Positions 1 to 7,559 of a stretch of DNA of 64,000 nt are shown here, in pieces. The stretch comes from Sphingomonas sp. So64.6b (GTDB lineage Bacteria > Pseudomonadota > Alphaproteobacteria > Sphingomonadales > Sphingomonadaceae): contig NZ_CP048817.1 in the NCBI RefSeq assembly GCF_014171475.1, forward strand, positions 3,844,001-3,908,000. Direction: 5' to 3'. The first letter of the stretch is position 1; every line of letters starts with the position of its first letter. The translations under genes were made by a program, and so were the position numbers. The notes beneath the pieces are model-generated. The model did no database searches. It was given only the letters and a program-made list of their open reading frames with translations, and had not been told where the DNA came from.

Positions 1-1275
1 GGTCACGCGCGGCCCGCTGCGCGACCCGCGCACGATGACGCGGCCGGGGCGGCCTGGTTGAAGATATTTGACCGCATTCTCGATCAGATTGGAGAAGATC
101 TGCTCGATCGCCAGCCGGTCGCTGACCAGGGCGGGCAATTCTCCCTCGACGATCAATGTCGCATCGCGATCGTCGATCATGTGTTTGAGCGTTGCGCCGA
201 TCGTCTCGACTTGCGCATTCATGTCGATCGGCTGGGGTGAGATGACGCGGCGTCCCTCGCGCGACAATTTCAGGATCGCGTTGATCAGCCGGTCCATCTT
301 CTGCGTCGAGGTGCGGATGAAACCGATCGCCTCGGGCAAATCCTCGCGCGCCGCCAGCCGCGCCTCTTGCGTGACGATATCGGGCGCGGATTCCTCGGCG
401 CGATCGATCAGCTCGGTGATCGCCGCGGTCGCGGTGTCGAGTTCGGCGGTGAAGCCCATCACATTGACCAGCGGGCTGCGCAGGTCATGGCTGACGATAT
501 AGGCGAAGCGCTGGATTTCCTCATTCGCGCGCGAGAGATCGGCAGTGCGCTCCTTAACCAGCCCTTCAAGCGAATCGGCGAAGTCGCGAAGCACATCTCG
601 CGATGCGGCGAGGTCGCGCGTGTAGCGCAGCACCGTCAGCAGGGAGGCGACCGCAACCAGCAGCAGCAAGATGCCGGCGACGATCAGCGTCGCATAGAAG
701 GCGCGCACGCTTGCGCGTTGTTCGGCATCGCGAATGCCAAGCAAGCGCCGCTCCTCGTCACCCATGGCCATACTGAGATCGCGAATGGCGCGCATCCGCC
801 GCCCACTGCTTTCCTCGACGAAAAGGCGGATCGCCTCGTCTCTTCGGCCGGCACGGGCCAACGCCATGGTCCGGTCGCGTTGCACCTTCAGATCGTCGGT
901 GAGCGCCCTTAATCGAGCAAGGTTGGCGCGCTGACGTGGATTGTCACCGGACAGCAGCCCGATCCGGTCCAGCGCGACGGGCAGCCTGTTCGCGGTGGTC
1001 GTATAGGTATCGAAATAGATGGGCTGCCCGGTGAGAAGATATCCCCGGCGCGTGGTTTCCGACTGCTCGATGATGGTTCCCGCCTGGGCGATCGCGATCT
1101 CGACCTCATAGGTGTGACTGATCGAGCGCGTATGTTCCTGGTTCCGCACGGTCACCAGGAAGGCCGCGATCCCGGCAGCGATCAGGCTGAGGAAACCGAT
1201 CACCATGAAGGTGATCAGCACGCGTCCAACCGAAGCCTCCCGGCCTCCAAGGCGCTGAACGAGCGTGCGAAACAT
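1..1275 (-). CDS. CHASE3-type sensor histidine kinase, 3' end cut by window edge
   Basis: Membrane sensor kinase of a two-component system; 425 codons are visible from the ATG at 1275 and the frame stays open to base 1. An N-terminal membrane helix (about residues 17-40) and a second near 186-210 bracket a helical sensory region with CHASE3 features (SETTRRGYLLTG). A HisKA domain follows with the motif SHDLRSPL, placing the phosphorylated His at residue 263. The ATPase domain begins with an N box NLIENAVKY (Asn about 400) and then leaves the window, so the G boxes are not seen. The stimulus and partner regulator are unknown. Confidence 0.9.
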   Translation of the reverse strand, partial: MFRTLVQRLGGREASVGRVLITFMVIGFLSLIAAGIAAFLVTVRNQEHTRSISHTYEVEIAIAQAGTIIEQSETTRRGYLLTGQPIYFDTYTTTANRLPVALDRIGLLSGDNPRQRANLARLRALTDDLKVQRDRTMALARAGRRDEAIRLFVEESSGRRMRAIRDLSMAMGDEERRLLGIRDAEQRASVRAFYATLIVAGILLLLVAVASLLTVLRYTRDLAASRDVLRDFADSLEGLVKERTADLSRANEEIQRFAYIVSHDLRSPLVNVMGFTAELDTATAAITELIDRAEESAPDIVTQEARLAAREDLPEAIGFIRTSTQKMDRLINAILKLSREGRRVISPQPIDMNAQVETIGATLKHMIDDRDATLIVEGELPALVSDRLAIEQIFSNLIENAVKYLQPGRPGRVIVRGSRSGPRVT

Positions 1276-1353
1276 TGTTGCGTTCTATGAGGGGTGCGGA
1301 GGAAAGACCAGCGCGACTCGATTGACTTCGATCAATCCGAATCGGCGCGCGGA

Positions 1354-2121
1354 TCAGTCCTGAAACAGCGTCCCTTGCGGCTTGTCACGACCGACCACTC
1401 CACCGCCACGACGCCGTGCGAGCTCGGTTTCGGCGGTGAAGCGCACGTCGATGTCGCGGTCGCCAAGGAAGATAGCGAGCGAATCGTCACTGATCTCGCG
1501 CCAGTCCTTGCCGCGATCCGGCCCCTGCCGGACACTCGGCAACAGGCCAGGCAGGTTCGACCATTCGATCAGCTGCGCCACGCCGACCTGGTTGAGCATG
1601 TCACGCAGATGGAAGGCAGTGACATAGGAATCGGGGAAGGCGCGGTGCGCGGGCAGGCCGCGCTCATGGATCATCCCTTCCGGCTTGCGCCAGTAACGCA
1701 GCATCTGGTTCGAGAAGCTCGGGCTGTCGGGCCAGAGTCGCAGCGCGCATTTCCAGGTGCAGATCCATTGCGCATTATGGGTCAGCGCGGGCGTGCAGAA
1801 TTTCATCTCATAGTCCGCGCGGTGCGCGGCGAGCGCGATCCGGCGCGGCCAAGGATCAAGCACCGGGCGCGCGACATCATGCCAGAAGGGCGCGTCGGCG
1901 ACCTGTTCGTCGAGGATGTGATGGATCGCCTGAGTCAGCGGCGGGATCGGCCGCCCCGGATTGACGAAGCGTGCACCGCCCTCGCCCTGCAGCTCCCAGC
2001 GGCCATCGGCACCGAGCGCGACATCCTGCCAGCCAATCTCGCACACGCCGTGCGCAGGCGGGGCCTGGCCAGTGGTTTCGAGGTCGACGACGCGGATGAT
2101 CTGGGGAGGTGGCGGAGGCAT
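1354..2121 (-). CDS. DEDDh 3'-5' exonuclease (DNA polymerase III epsilon / RNase T-like)
   Basis: A 255-residue protein with the three exonuclease motifs: Exo I VVDLETTG (D13, E15), Exo II HRADYE (D103) and Exo III HRAFPDSY (H159, D164). The last makes it a DEDDh enzyme using two metal ions to remove nucleotides from 3' ends. No other domain is visible, so it is a stand-alone exonuclease; whether its substrate is DNA (proofreading-like) or RNA cannot be told. It begins with a proline run (MPPPPPQ) and is transcribed in the same direction as the upstream kinase gene. Confidence 0.85.
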   Translation of the reverse strand: MPPPPPQIIRVVDLETTGQAPPAHGVCEIGWQDVALGADGRWELQGEGGARFVNPGRPIPPLTQAIHHILDEQVADAPFWHDVARPVLDPWPRRIALAAHRADYEMKFCTPALTHNAQWICTWKCALRLWPDSPSFSNQMLRYWRKPEGMIHERGLPAHRAFPDSYVTAFHLRDMLNQVGVAQLIEWSNLPGLLPSVRQGPDRGKDWREISDDSLAIFLGDRDIDVRFTAETELARRRGGGVVGRDKPQGTLFQD

Positions 2122-2353
2122 TGCATTCTAGGTGGCGGTTGCCGGGGCGAAATGCGAGTCTCTTCTTGGCGACAAAATCCCGAAGACGGCAGGGTTGGGC
2201 GTCGACCGGCCTGTGGACAGGCGAGTCATTGGTGGGTTTCGTCATGTCAAAGAGCGGTCGGCGGTCGTGATTGGAGAGTGCTAACCGTTGCGCCCGCAGC
2301 GTTGAATCGGCGGCATTGGTCCGCCTGAAACTGCTGCGTTTCCAAACCCGAAT

Positions 2354-2495
2354 TTCCCGTGGCTACGGGAAAGCCAACGGGAAAATGCTTTTTCGGGCGC
2401 GCCACGGGAATTTACGGGAAAAACTACGGGAATTTCGGTGGAGCCGCACGGGAATTTTGTGAGCGCGCTACGGGAATATCGGGAAAAAACTGGGG
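2354..2495. repeat. Cluster of ACGGGAA short repeats
   Basis: Seven copies of ACGGGAA start at 2365, 2377, 2404, 2414, 2426, 2448 and 2470. An inverted copy TTCCCGT lies at 2354-2360 and a variant TCGGGAA near 2479. Larger units are partly duplicated: 2404-2430 resembles 2470-2495 (ACGGGAAT, a short spacer, then GGGAAAAACT). The tract is poorer in GC than its surroundings. Function unknown. Confidence 0.75.
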
Positions 2496-2633
2496 TGAGA
2501 TCATGGTCTGCTCGCTTCCGGATCTGCTCGATTCAATGGCCGGCCAGTGGGTTTTACCGATGACGTCAATGTGGCGCGGAGGGCAGACATGACGACGACG
2601 GTGAGCGCCGTGAATCGGTGCCAGCACCATAGC

Positions 2634-2720
2634 CGTCACCCCAGCGCAGGCTGGCATCTCTCTGCGAGGCTCGACGTGGTCGCCCAACCATGGAGACCCC
2701 CAGCCTTCGCTGGGGTGACG
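2634..2720. repeat. Palindromic intergenic repeat (REP-like), two inverted arms
   Basis: The left arm (2634-2654) begins CGTCACCCCAGCG and the right arm (2700-2720) is its reverse complement with one mismatch in 21. The right arm folds on itself as CCCCAGC-CTTC-GCTGGGG (2698-2715). Arms of this type are common between genes in sphingomonads (from memory, not searched). It is probably a non-coding REP-type element and may also act as a transcript end or stabiliser. Confidence 0.7.
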
Positions 2721-2768
2721 CCTTGGGTGGTCAGCACTGCCGGTTTTGACAAGCGATCCCGTACGAGA

Positions 2769-4151
2769 TCAGTGCCCCGCCTGTTCCCCGCGCACCAGCC
2801 CGCTCGCGGCAAGCTGCGCGTCGATCATCGCGAGCAGCCGGTCGAGTGCGGCCTGATCCTTTGCTTCGGCGCGGGCAACAAGTACGTCCTGCGTGTTCGA
2901 CGCGCGCAGCAGCCACCAGCCGTCGGGCGTGTTGACCCGCGCACCATCGGTGCGATTCACGTCCGCGCCTTCGTTTTCGAGCCGGCTCAGCACTTCCTCG
3001 ACCACCGCGAACTTGCGGCTTTCATCGACCTGGAAGCGCATCTCCGGCGTGTTGACCAGGGCCGGCATCGCGCCCCTGATCTCGGTCATCGACTTACCGA
3101 TCATGTGCACCGCACGGATCAGCCGGACGGCAGCATATTGCGCGTCGTCAAAGCCGTAATAATCATGCGCGAAGAAGATATGGCCGCTCATCTCGCCGGC
3201 GAGAGGTGCGCCCGTTTCCTTCATCTTGGTCTTGATCAGGCTGTGACCGGTCTTCCACATCAGCGGCTCGCCGCCGAGCTCCCTCACCCGGTCGAACAGT
3301 GCCTGCGATGCCTTCACATCCGCGATGATCGTCGCGCCGGGCAGTTCCTTGAGCACCGGCTCGGCCAGGATCGACAATAATTGATCACCCCAGATCACCC
3401 GACCCTGGCCGTCGATCGCGCCGATCCGGTCGCCATCGCCGTCAAAGGCGAGGCCGAAATCGAGCTGTTTCTCGGCAACCAGCTTTTTCAGATCGGCGAG
3501 GTTCTTCTCCTCGGTCGGATCGGGATGGTGATTGGGGAACGTGCCGTCGACATCGGTGAACAGCAGATGATGTTCGCCGGGCAGCAGCTTGGTCAGCTTC
3601 TCAATCACCGGGCCCGAAGCGCCGTTGCCGGCGTCCCAGCCGATCCGGTACGCGCCACCGGCATAGCCGGCGAGCAGGCGCCCGACATAATCGTCGACGA
3701 TGTCGGCCTCGGTGACCACGCCCTCGCCTTCTTCCCAGTCGCCGGTCTCAGCCAGTTTCGCCAGATCCTGAATGTCGGCACCGAAAAACGGCAAATGCTG
3801 CAGCACCATCTTGAAGCCGTTGTAATTGCCCGGATTATGGCTGCCGGTGATCTGAATGCCGCCATCCACTTCAAGGATCGCCTCGGCATAATAAAGCTGC
3901 GGCGTCGGCCCCATGCCGGTGCGCACCACATCAACCCCCGACGCGGTCAGCCCGGCGATCAGCGCGGCCTCGAGCTCTGGCGACGAGGTGCGTCCGTCAT
4001 AGCCGACAGCCACGCGCGTGCCCCCGGCGCGACGCACGCGCGTCGCGAAACCGCGCCCGATCGCGGTCGCATCGGCCGGACCCAATGTTTTTCCGACGAT
4101 GCCGCGAATGTCATATTCGCGCAGAGACGTGGGGTCGAAAACATGGGTCAT
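2769..4151 (-). CDS. Phosphomannomutase/phosphoglucomutase
   Basis: A 460-residue alpha-D-phosphohexomutase interconverting hexose-6-phosphate and hexose-1-phosphate, feeding nucleotide-sugar and exopolysaccharide synthesis. Visible motifs are the phosphoserine loop TGSHNP (S104), the metal loop DGDGDR (237-242), the sugar-binding loop GEMSGH (319-324) and a C-terminal phosphate-binding region ([17 protein letters not shown]). The length and motifs fit the AlgC/ManB class, which often accepts both mannose and glucose phosphates; the true preference cannot be read from sequence. It lies downstream of mipZ and the J-domain gene on the same strand. Confidence 0.93.
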   Translation of the reverse strand: MTHVFDPTSLREYDIRGIVGKTLGPADATAIGRGFATRVRRAGGTRVAVGYDGRTSSPELEAALIAGLTASGVDVVRTGMGPTPQLYYAEAILEVDGGIQITGSHNPGNYNGFKMVLQHLPFFGADIQDLAKLAETGDWEEGEGVVTEADIVDDYVGRLLAGYAGGAYRIGWDAGNGASGPVIEKLTKLLPGEHHLLFTDVDGTFPNHHPDPTEEKNLADLKKLVAEKQLDFGLAFDGDGDRIGAIDGQGRVIWGDQLLSILAEPVLKELPGATIIADVKASQALFDRVRELGGEPLMWKTGHSLIKTKMKETGAPLAGEMSGHIFFAHDYYGFDDAQYAAVRLIRAVHMIGKSMTEIRGAMPALVNTPEMRFQVDESRKFAVVEEVLSRLENEGADVNRTDGARVNTPDGWWLLRASNTQDVLVARAEAKDQAALDRLLAMIDAQLAASGLVRGEQAGH

Positions 4152-4205
4152 TCGAAAAAGCTCCGTGAAAGTGTCGGTCGCCTAATCTTCGGCGCGCCGG
4201 AAAGT

Positions 4206-4484
4206 TCAATGGCGCCGCAGCAACACATCGCGCGCGGCGTTGACCCGGCGCGTCAATTCGGCAGATCCGCCATGATCCGGATGGACCGCATTGATGAGGC
4301 GGCGGTGCGCGGCGCGGATCTCGGTCTCGCTTGCCTCCGCAGGCACGCCCAACACCGCGCGCGCCGCGCTATCCTCGCCATTCTGCGGCTCCGGCCGAAT
4401 TCGCCGGTGAGTCCGTTTCGGACCCTGCCACAAATACCAGCCGGTATAGGCGACCAGTATAGCGATCAGTATTTTGAAGATCAT
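4206..4484 (-). CDS. Small membrane-anchored J-domain protein
   Basis: A 92-residue protein with one N-terminal membrane helix (about residues 2-19) and a C-terminal half J-domain carrying HPD (68-70) after VLGVPAEASETEI. The arrangement resembles Tim14/Pam18-like J proteins, which stimulate an Hsp70 ATPase at a membrane. I chose the ATG at 4484, 10 bp after the mipZ stop, because it puts the helix at the N-terminus; a longer frame to 4538 would overlap mipZ and add unrelated sequence. The substrate is unknown. Confidence 0.8.
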   Translation of the reverse strand: MIFKILIAILVAYTGWYLWQGPKRTHRRIRPEPQNGEDSAARAVLGVPAEASETEIRAAHRRLINAVHPDHGGSAELTRRVNAARDVLLRRH

Positions 4485-4494
4485 GGTCGCGGGC

Positions 4495-5304
4495 TCAAGC
4501 GAACAGCGGCAAGACAGGTTCGGGCAAAGCGAGCGCACCCATCATCTCACGCAGTTCCTGGCGCGCGGCGACATGGGCAAGGCCCATTTCGCCGAATTCG
4601 CGCGCGTCGAGCATGGTCAGCCCCTTGGGAAAGAGCTCGCGATAGATGACACGTTCGCCAAGGCCCGGAATGATGCGGAAACCGACGCGCTTGGCCAGCT
4701 GGTCGAGCGCCTCAGACACGCGGCGCATATTGCGTGCCTCGATATGCTGGACGCGGTTTCGCAGCACGACCCAGTCGATGGTCGAACCATCGGCCTTGGC
4801 GCGCGCCTTGCGCGCATCCCAGATCAGCTCGGCATAGAAGCTTGGACGAGTGACTTTGTAAGTCACCGGATCGACCTGCCCGATCAGGTCGAAATCGACG
4901 AAACTGTCGTTCATCGGCGTGACCAAAGTGTCCGCTCGCTGCGCCGCGATGCGCGCAAAGCGGTCGTCGCGACCGGGCGTGTCGATGACCAGGAAGTCGC
5001 AATCCCGGGTGAGCGACTCATACACCTCTTCAAAGCGCGTCAGGCTTTCGCCGTCATGCGTTGCATGGCGCGGGATCGGTAGTTCGCGATTGGTCCGTTT
5101 CGATGTCTCGGCGCGATTGTCGAGGTACCGCCCCATGGTGCGCTGGCGATGATCGAGGTCGAACGCGGCGACCCGCGCCCCGCGTGCTTCCAGCGCGATC
5201 GCAACATGCACCGCAGTCGTCGATTTCCCCGTGCCGCCCTTTTCATTGGCGAACACGATGATGTGCGGCTTCCGCACCTGTGGCTTTTGCGCAACCGTCG
5301 ACAA
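4495..5304 (-). CDS. mipZ: MipZ division-plane positioning ATPase (ParA/MinD superfamily)
   Basis: A 269-residue P-loop ATPase with the deviant Walker A KGGTGKST (22-29) and the MipZ hallmarks TPMNDSFVDFD, DWVVLRNR and RVIYRELFPKGLT. In Caulobacter MipZ forms gradients from ParB-bound poles and inhibits FtsZ assembly, restricting division to midcell. The start is probably the TTG at 5304, with AGGGGA about 10 nt upstream; a GTG at 5277 is the alternative. It is divergent from panC and followed closely by the J-domain gene. Confidence 0.93.
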   Translation of the reverse strand: MSTVAQKPQVRKPHIIVFANEKGGTGKSTTAVHVAIALEARGARVAAFDLDHRQRTMGRYLDNRAETSKRTNRELPIPRHATHDGESLTRFEEVYESLTRDCDFLVIDTPGRDDRFARIAAQRADTLVTPMNDSFVDFDLIGQVDPVTYKVTRPSFYAELIWDARKARAKADGSTIDWVVLRNRVQHIEARNMRRVSEALDQLAKRVGFRIIPGLGERVIYRELFPKGLTMLDAREFGEMGLAHVAARQELREMMGALALPEPVLPLFA

Positions 5305-5397
5305 AGTCTGCTACATCCCCTGGTTGCTAGGCTGGACCGCCCCCCATAGAAGGCCCGACCGTCCATACCGCCCGTCCATATCGAAGGCCCGACCAGC

Positions 5398-6255
5398 GTG
5401 CAAACCATCCGTCAGACCGAGTCCCTGCGTGAGGCAGTCGCGGCATATCGCGCAGAAGGTGCCCGCGTCGCGCTGGTGCCGACGATGGGCGCGCTGCACG
5501 CCGGACATATGGCGCTGGTCGAGGCGGCGAAGCGGCCGGGCACGCGGGTGATCGCGTCGATCTTCGTCAATCCCAAGCAGTTCGGCGCGAGCGAAGACCT
5601 GTCGCGCTATCCGCGCAAGGAAGCGGCCGACACGCGCATGTTGAAAGAGGCGGGCTGCGACCTGCTCTGGATGCCGGCGGTCGAGGCGATGTACCCGGAC
5701 GGTTTCGCCACCAACATCTCGGTTGCCGGGGTCAGCGAAGGGCTCGACGGCGCGGCGCGGCCGGGGCATTTCGACGGCGTCGCGACGGTCGTGACCAAAT
5801 TGTTCAATCAGGTCCGTCCCGACATCGCCTATTTCGGCGAGAAGGATTTCCAGCAGCTCGCGGTGATTCGCCGCATGGTGATCGACCTGGATATGGATAT
5901 CGAAATCATCGGCGTGCCGACGCAACGCGAGGATGACGGCCTCGCCCTGTCGTCGCGCAATGTCTATCTCGACGAGGAACAGCGCGCCCGTGCCGTGGCG
6001 CTGCCGCGCTCGCTCGGGGTCGCCGCGAAGGCAATCGGCCGTGGCGACGATCCGGAAGCTGCGCTCCAGACTGCACGAGAAGCGCTTATCGCCGCCGGTT
6101 TCGAGATCGACTATGTCGAACTGGTCGATGCCACCACGCTCGCGCCCGATGGTGATCCCGGGCAGCCGCGACGCCTGCTCGCCGCCGCCCGGCTCGGCAC
6201 GACCAGACTGATCGACAATCTCGCAATCGACGCGTTTTCGATTCAGCAAAGCTGA
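5398..6255 (+). CDS. panC: Pantoate--beta-alanine ligase
   Basis: Cytoplasmic enzyme joining pantoate and beta-alanine with ATP to form pantothenate, the coenzyme A precursor. The 285-residue product has the nucleotide-binding signature VPTMGALHAGH, FVNPKQFG, YFGEKDFQQL and the KMSKS-like segment LALSSRNVYL. The frame starts with GTG at 5398 in the 93-bp divergent gap to mipZ. No other pan gene is adjacent. Confidence 0.95.
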   Translation: MQTIRQTESLREAVAAYRAEGARVALVPTMGALHAGHMALVEAAKRPGTRVIASIFVNPKQFGASEDLSRYPRKEAADTRMLKEAGCDLLWMPAVEAMYPDGFATNISVAGVSEGLDGAARPGHFDGVATVVTKLFNQVRPDIAYFGEKDFQQLAVIRRMVIDLDMDIEIIGVPTQREDDGLALSSRNVYLDEEQRARAVALPRSLGVAAKAIGRGDDPEAALQTAREALIAAGFEIDYVELVDATTLAPDGDPGQPRRLLAAARLGTTRLIDNLAIDAFSIQQS

Positions 6256-6281
6256 ACAATCCAAAACAGCCCCAACGCCCG

Positions 6282-6298
6282 TTAACCATTTGTTGACC
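6282..6298 (+). promoter_or_regulatory. CtrA-like box upstream of the Sel1 gene
   Basis: TTAACCATTTGTTGACC fits TTAA-N7-TTAA with one change in the second half. It ends 50 bp before the Sel1 start and matches the pattern TTAAC-N6-WTKACC also found at 39067 and 54242. Binding is inferred only. Confidence 0.45.
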
Positions 6299-6348
6299 AC
6301 AGACCGGCAAGGTTGTGCCGTAGAAATGGTTAATGGGGGTTAATTGAC

Positions 6349-6645
6349 ATGGGCAGCAGCCTGAAGAGCGCACAGTTCCTGATCGAGAGCCGGCTCGCCG
6401 ATGCGGCGCGCGGCGATCCGGATGCGTGTTATGATCTCGGCATGGTCTATTCGAGCGGCGCGGCCGGAATCGATATCGACCTGATCGAGGCGCATAAATG
6501 GTTCAACCTAGCCGCGGTCGCGGGCAGCGAAGCGGCACAACTCTGCCGCAGCGAGATATCGGAGGACATGACCGCGCGCGAAATCTCGATCGCACAAAAG
6601 TCAGCGCGCGCCTGGCTGCAGATGACGAGCGTTCGCGCCGCCTGA
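6349..6645 (+). CDS. Small Sel1-repeat-like protein
   Basis: A 98-residue protein with about one and a half Sel1-type helical repeats: DPDACYDLGMVYSSG, then DLIEAHKWFNLAAVAGSEAA. Sel1 repeats are alpha-solenoid protein-interaction modules. No signal peptide or membrane helix is seen, so it is probably cytoplasmic. It stands alone, 93 bp after panC, with a CtrA-like box upstream, which hints at a cell-cycle or motility link (inference). Confidence 0.75.
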   Translation: MGSSLKSAQFLIESRLADAARGDPDACYDLGMVYSSGAAGIDIDLIEAHKWFNLAAVAGSEAAQLCRSEISEDMTAREISIAQKSARAWLQMTSVRAA

Positions 6646-6705
6646 GATGGCCTTGTCCTTCGATCGGGCGTAGCACCGTCTCCGTAACGATATACGGAGA
6701 GGACG

Positions 6706-7110
6706 ATGCACCTGACGATCACCGCACTGACCGCGGTCGCGCTTGCGCTGCTGCTGGTCATTCTGTCGGTCACCACGATCCGTATGCGCATGAAACATCG
6801 CGCATCGTTCGGCGACGCCGGTCAGCACGGCCTGACCTCCGCCATCCGCGCGCATGGCAACCTCACCGAATATGCGCCGATCGGGCTGATCCTGATCGCG
6901 CTGCTCGAAGTCAATGACGCCAGCCACACCCCGCTGGGCATCGTTGCCGCCGCCTTCGTTGCCTGTCGCCTGCTCAATGCGATCGGGCTGTTCAACCCGC
7001 CCGGACCACCAACCGCGACCCGATCGATCGGCATCGTCGGCACGCTGCTGATCCTGTTCGGGTTGGCGATCTGGCTGTTCATCCAGGTGCATTTGCCGCT
7101 GCTCGGCTGA
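6706..7110 (+). CDS. MAPEG family membrane protein
   Basis: A 134-residue protein with about four membrane helices and the MAPEG signature region RAHGNLTEYAPIGL. MAPEG members are membrane proteins of eicosanoid and glutathione metabolism; bacterial ones often have glutathione-transferase-like activity, but the substrate here is unknown. A good ribosome site GGAGAGG lies just before the ATG. It converges with the GNAT gene, with only 5 bp between the stops. Confidence 0.85.
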   Translation: MHLTITALTAVALALLLVILSVTTIRMRMKHRASFGDAGQHGLTSAIRAHGNLTEYAPIGLILIALLEVNDASHTPLGIVAAAFVACRLLNAIGLFNPPGPPTATRSIGIVGTLLILFGLAIWLFIQVHLPLLG

Positions 7111-7115
7111 CGCCA

Positions 7116-7559
7116 TTATCCAGCGAGCGGCAATTCCATATCGACGCGGTGCATGCCGGGTCCCCAGCCATTGTCGATCCGGCCGAGTTCGCGCGCGCCG
7201 AAGCGCGCGAAGAAAGGCGCGGAATGCTGGCTCGCCGCGATATCGAGCAGCGCGGCGTCCAGACCGAGCGCCCGCTCCTTCGCGGCAGCCATCATCGCCG
7301 CGCCGATGCCGCCGCCCTGCATCGCCGGATCGACCAGTATCCAGTTGAGATGCGCCCGGCCGGTCGCGCCCGGAGCGACAGCAAATCCGGCAGCGAGATC
7401 GGCGCCGCGCTCGACCACCATATAAAGACCGGCATTCCCGTCGAGATAATTCATGAAGTCCGCGCGTTCATTGACCGCGAAAAAGGCCGGCGCGTTGGCG
7501 TCGAAAATCGCCAGCATGCGATCGCGGTCGGTCTCGGCGTAACGCCGGATCCTGGTCAT
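7116..7559 (-). CDS. GNAT family N-acetyltransferase
   Basis: A 147-residue acetyl-CoA-dependent acyltransferase. The core is visible as LNWILVDPAMQGGGIGAAMM, where QGGGIG is the acetyl-CoA pyrophosphate loop, with a C-terminal FFARFGARELG strand-turn typical of the fold. The substrate cannot be predicted. Its ATG overlaps the topA stop by 4 bp, so it is translationally coupled behind topA. Confidence 0.85.
   Translation of the reverse strand: MTRIRRYAETDRDRMLAIFDANAPAFFAVNERADFMNYLDGNAGLYMVVERGADLAAGFAVAPGATGRAHLNWILVDPAMQGGGIGAAMMAAAKERALGLDAALLDIAASQHSAPFFARFGARELGRIDNGWGPGMHRVDMELPLAG

Larger units (their letters stand above)
2122..2768. other. 647-bp intergenic stretch with no convincing gene
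   Basis: Lies between the exonuclease start and the phosphomannomutase stop. Short open frames here are low-complexity translations of repeats. It holds a cluster of ACGGGAA motifs (2354-2495) and a palindromic intergenic repeat (2634-2720). The exonuclease promoter presumably lies in its left part, but no clear -35/-10 could be assigned. Confidence 0.6.

Noticed and set aside
1294..2328. Long plus-strand open frame of 344 codons
   Set aside because: It lies antisense to the exonuclease gene, whose three catalytic motifs are intact; the plus-strand translation has no recognisable domain.
2359..2592. Possible small protein with repeated ATGI-GKN-G motifs
   Set aside because: The periodic residues come straight from the ACGGGAA DNA repeats, there is no ribosome site, and no known peptide family fits.
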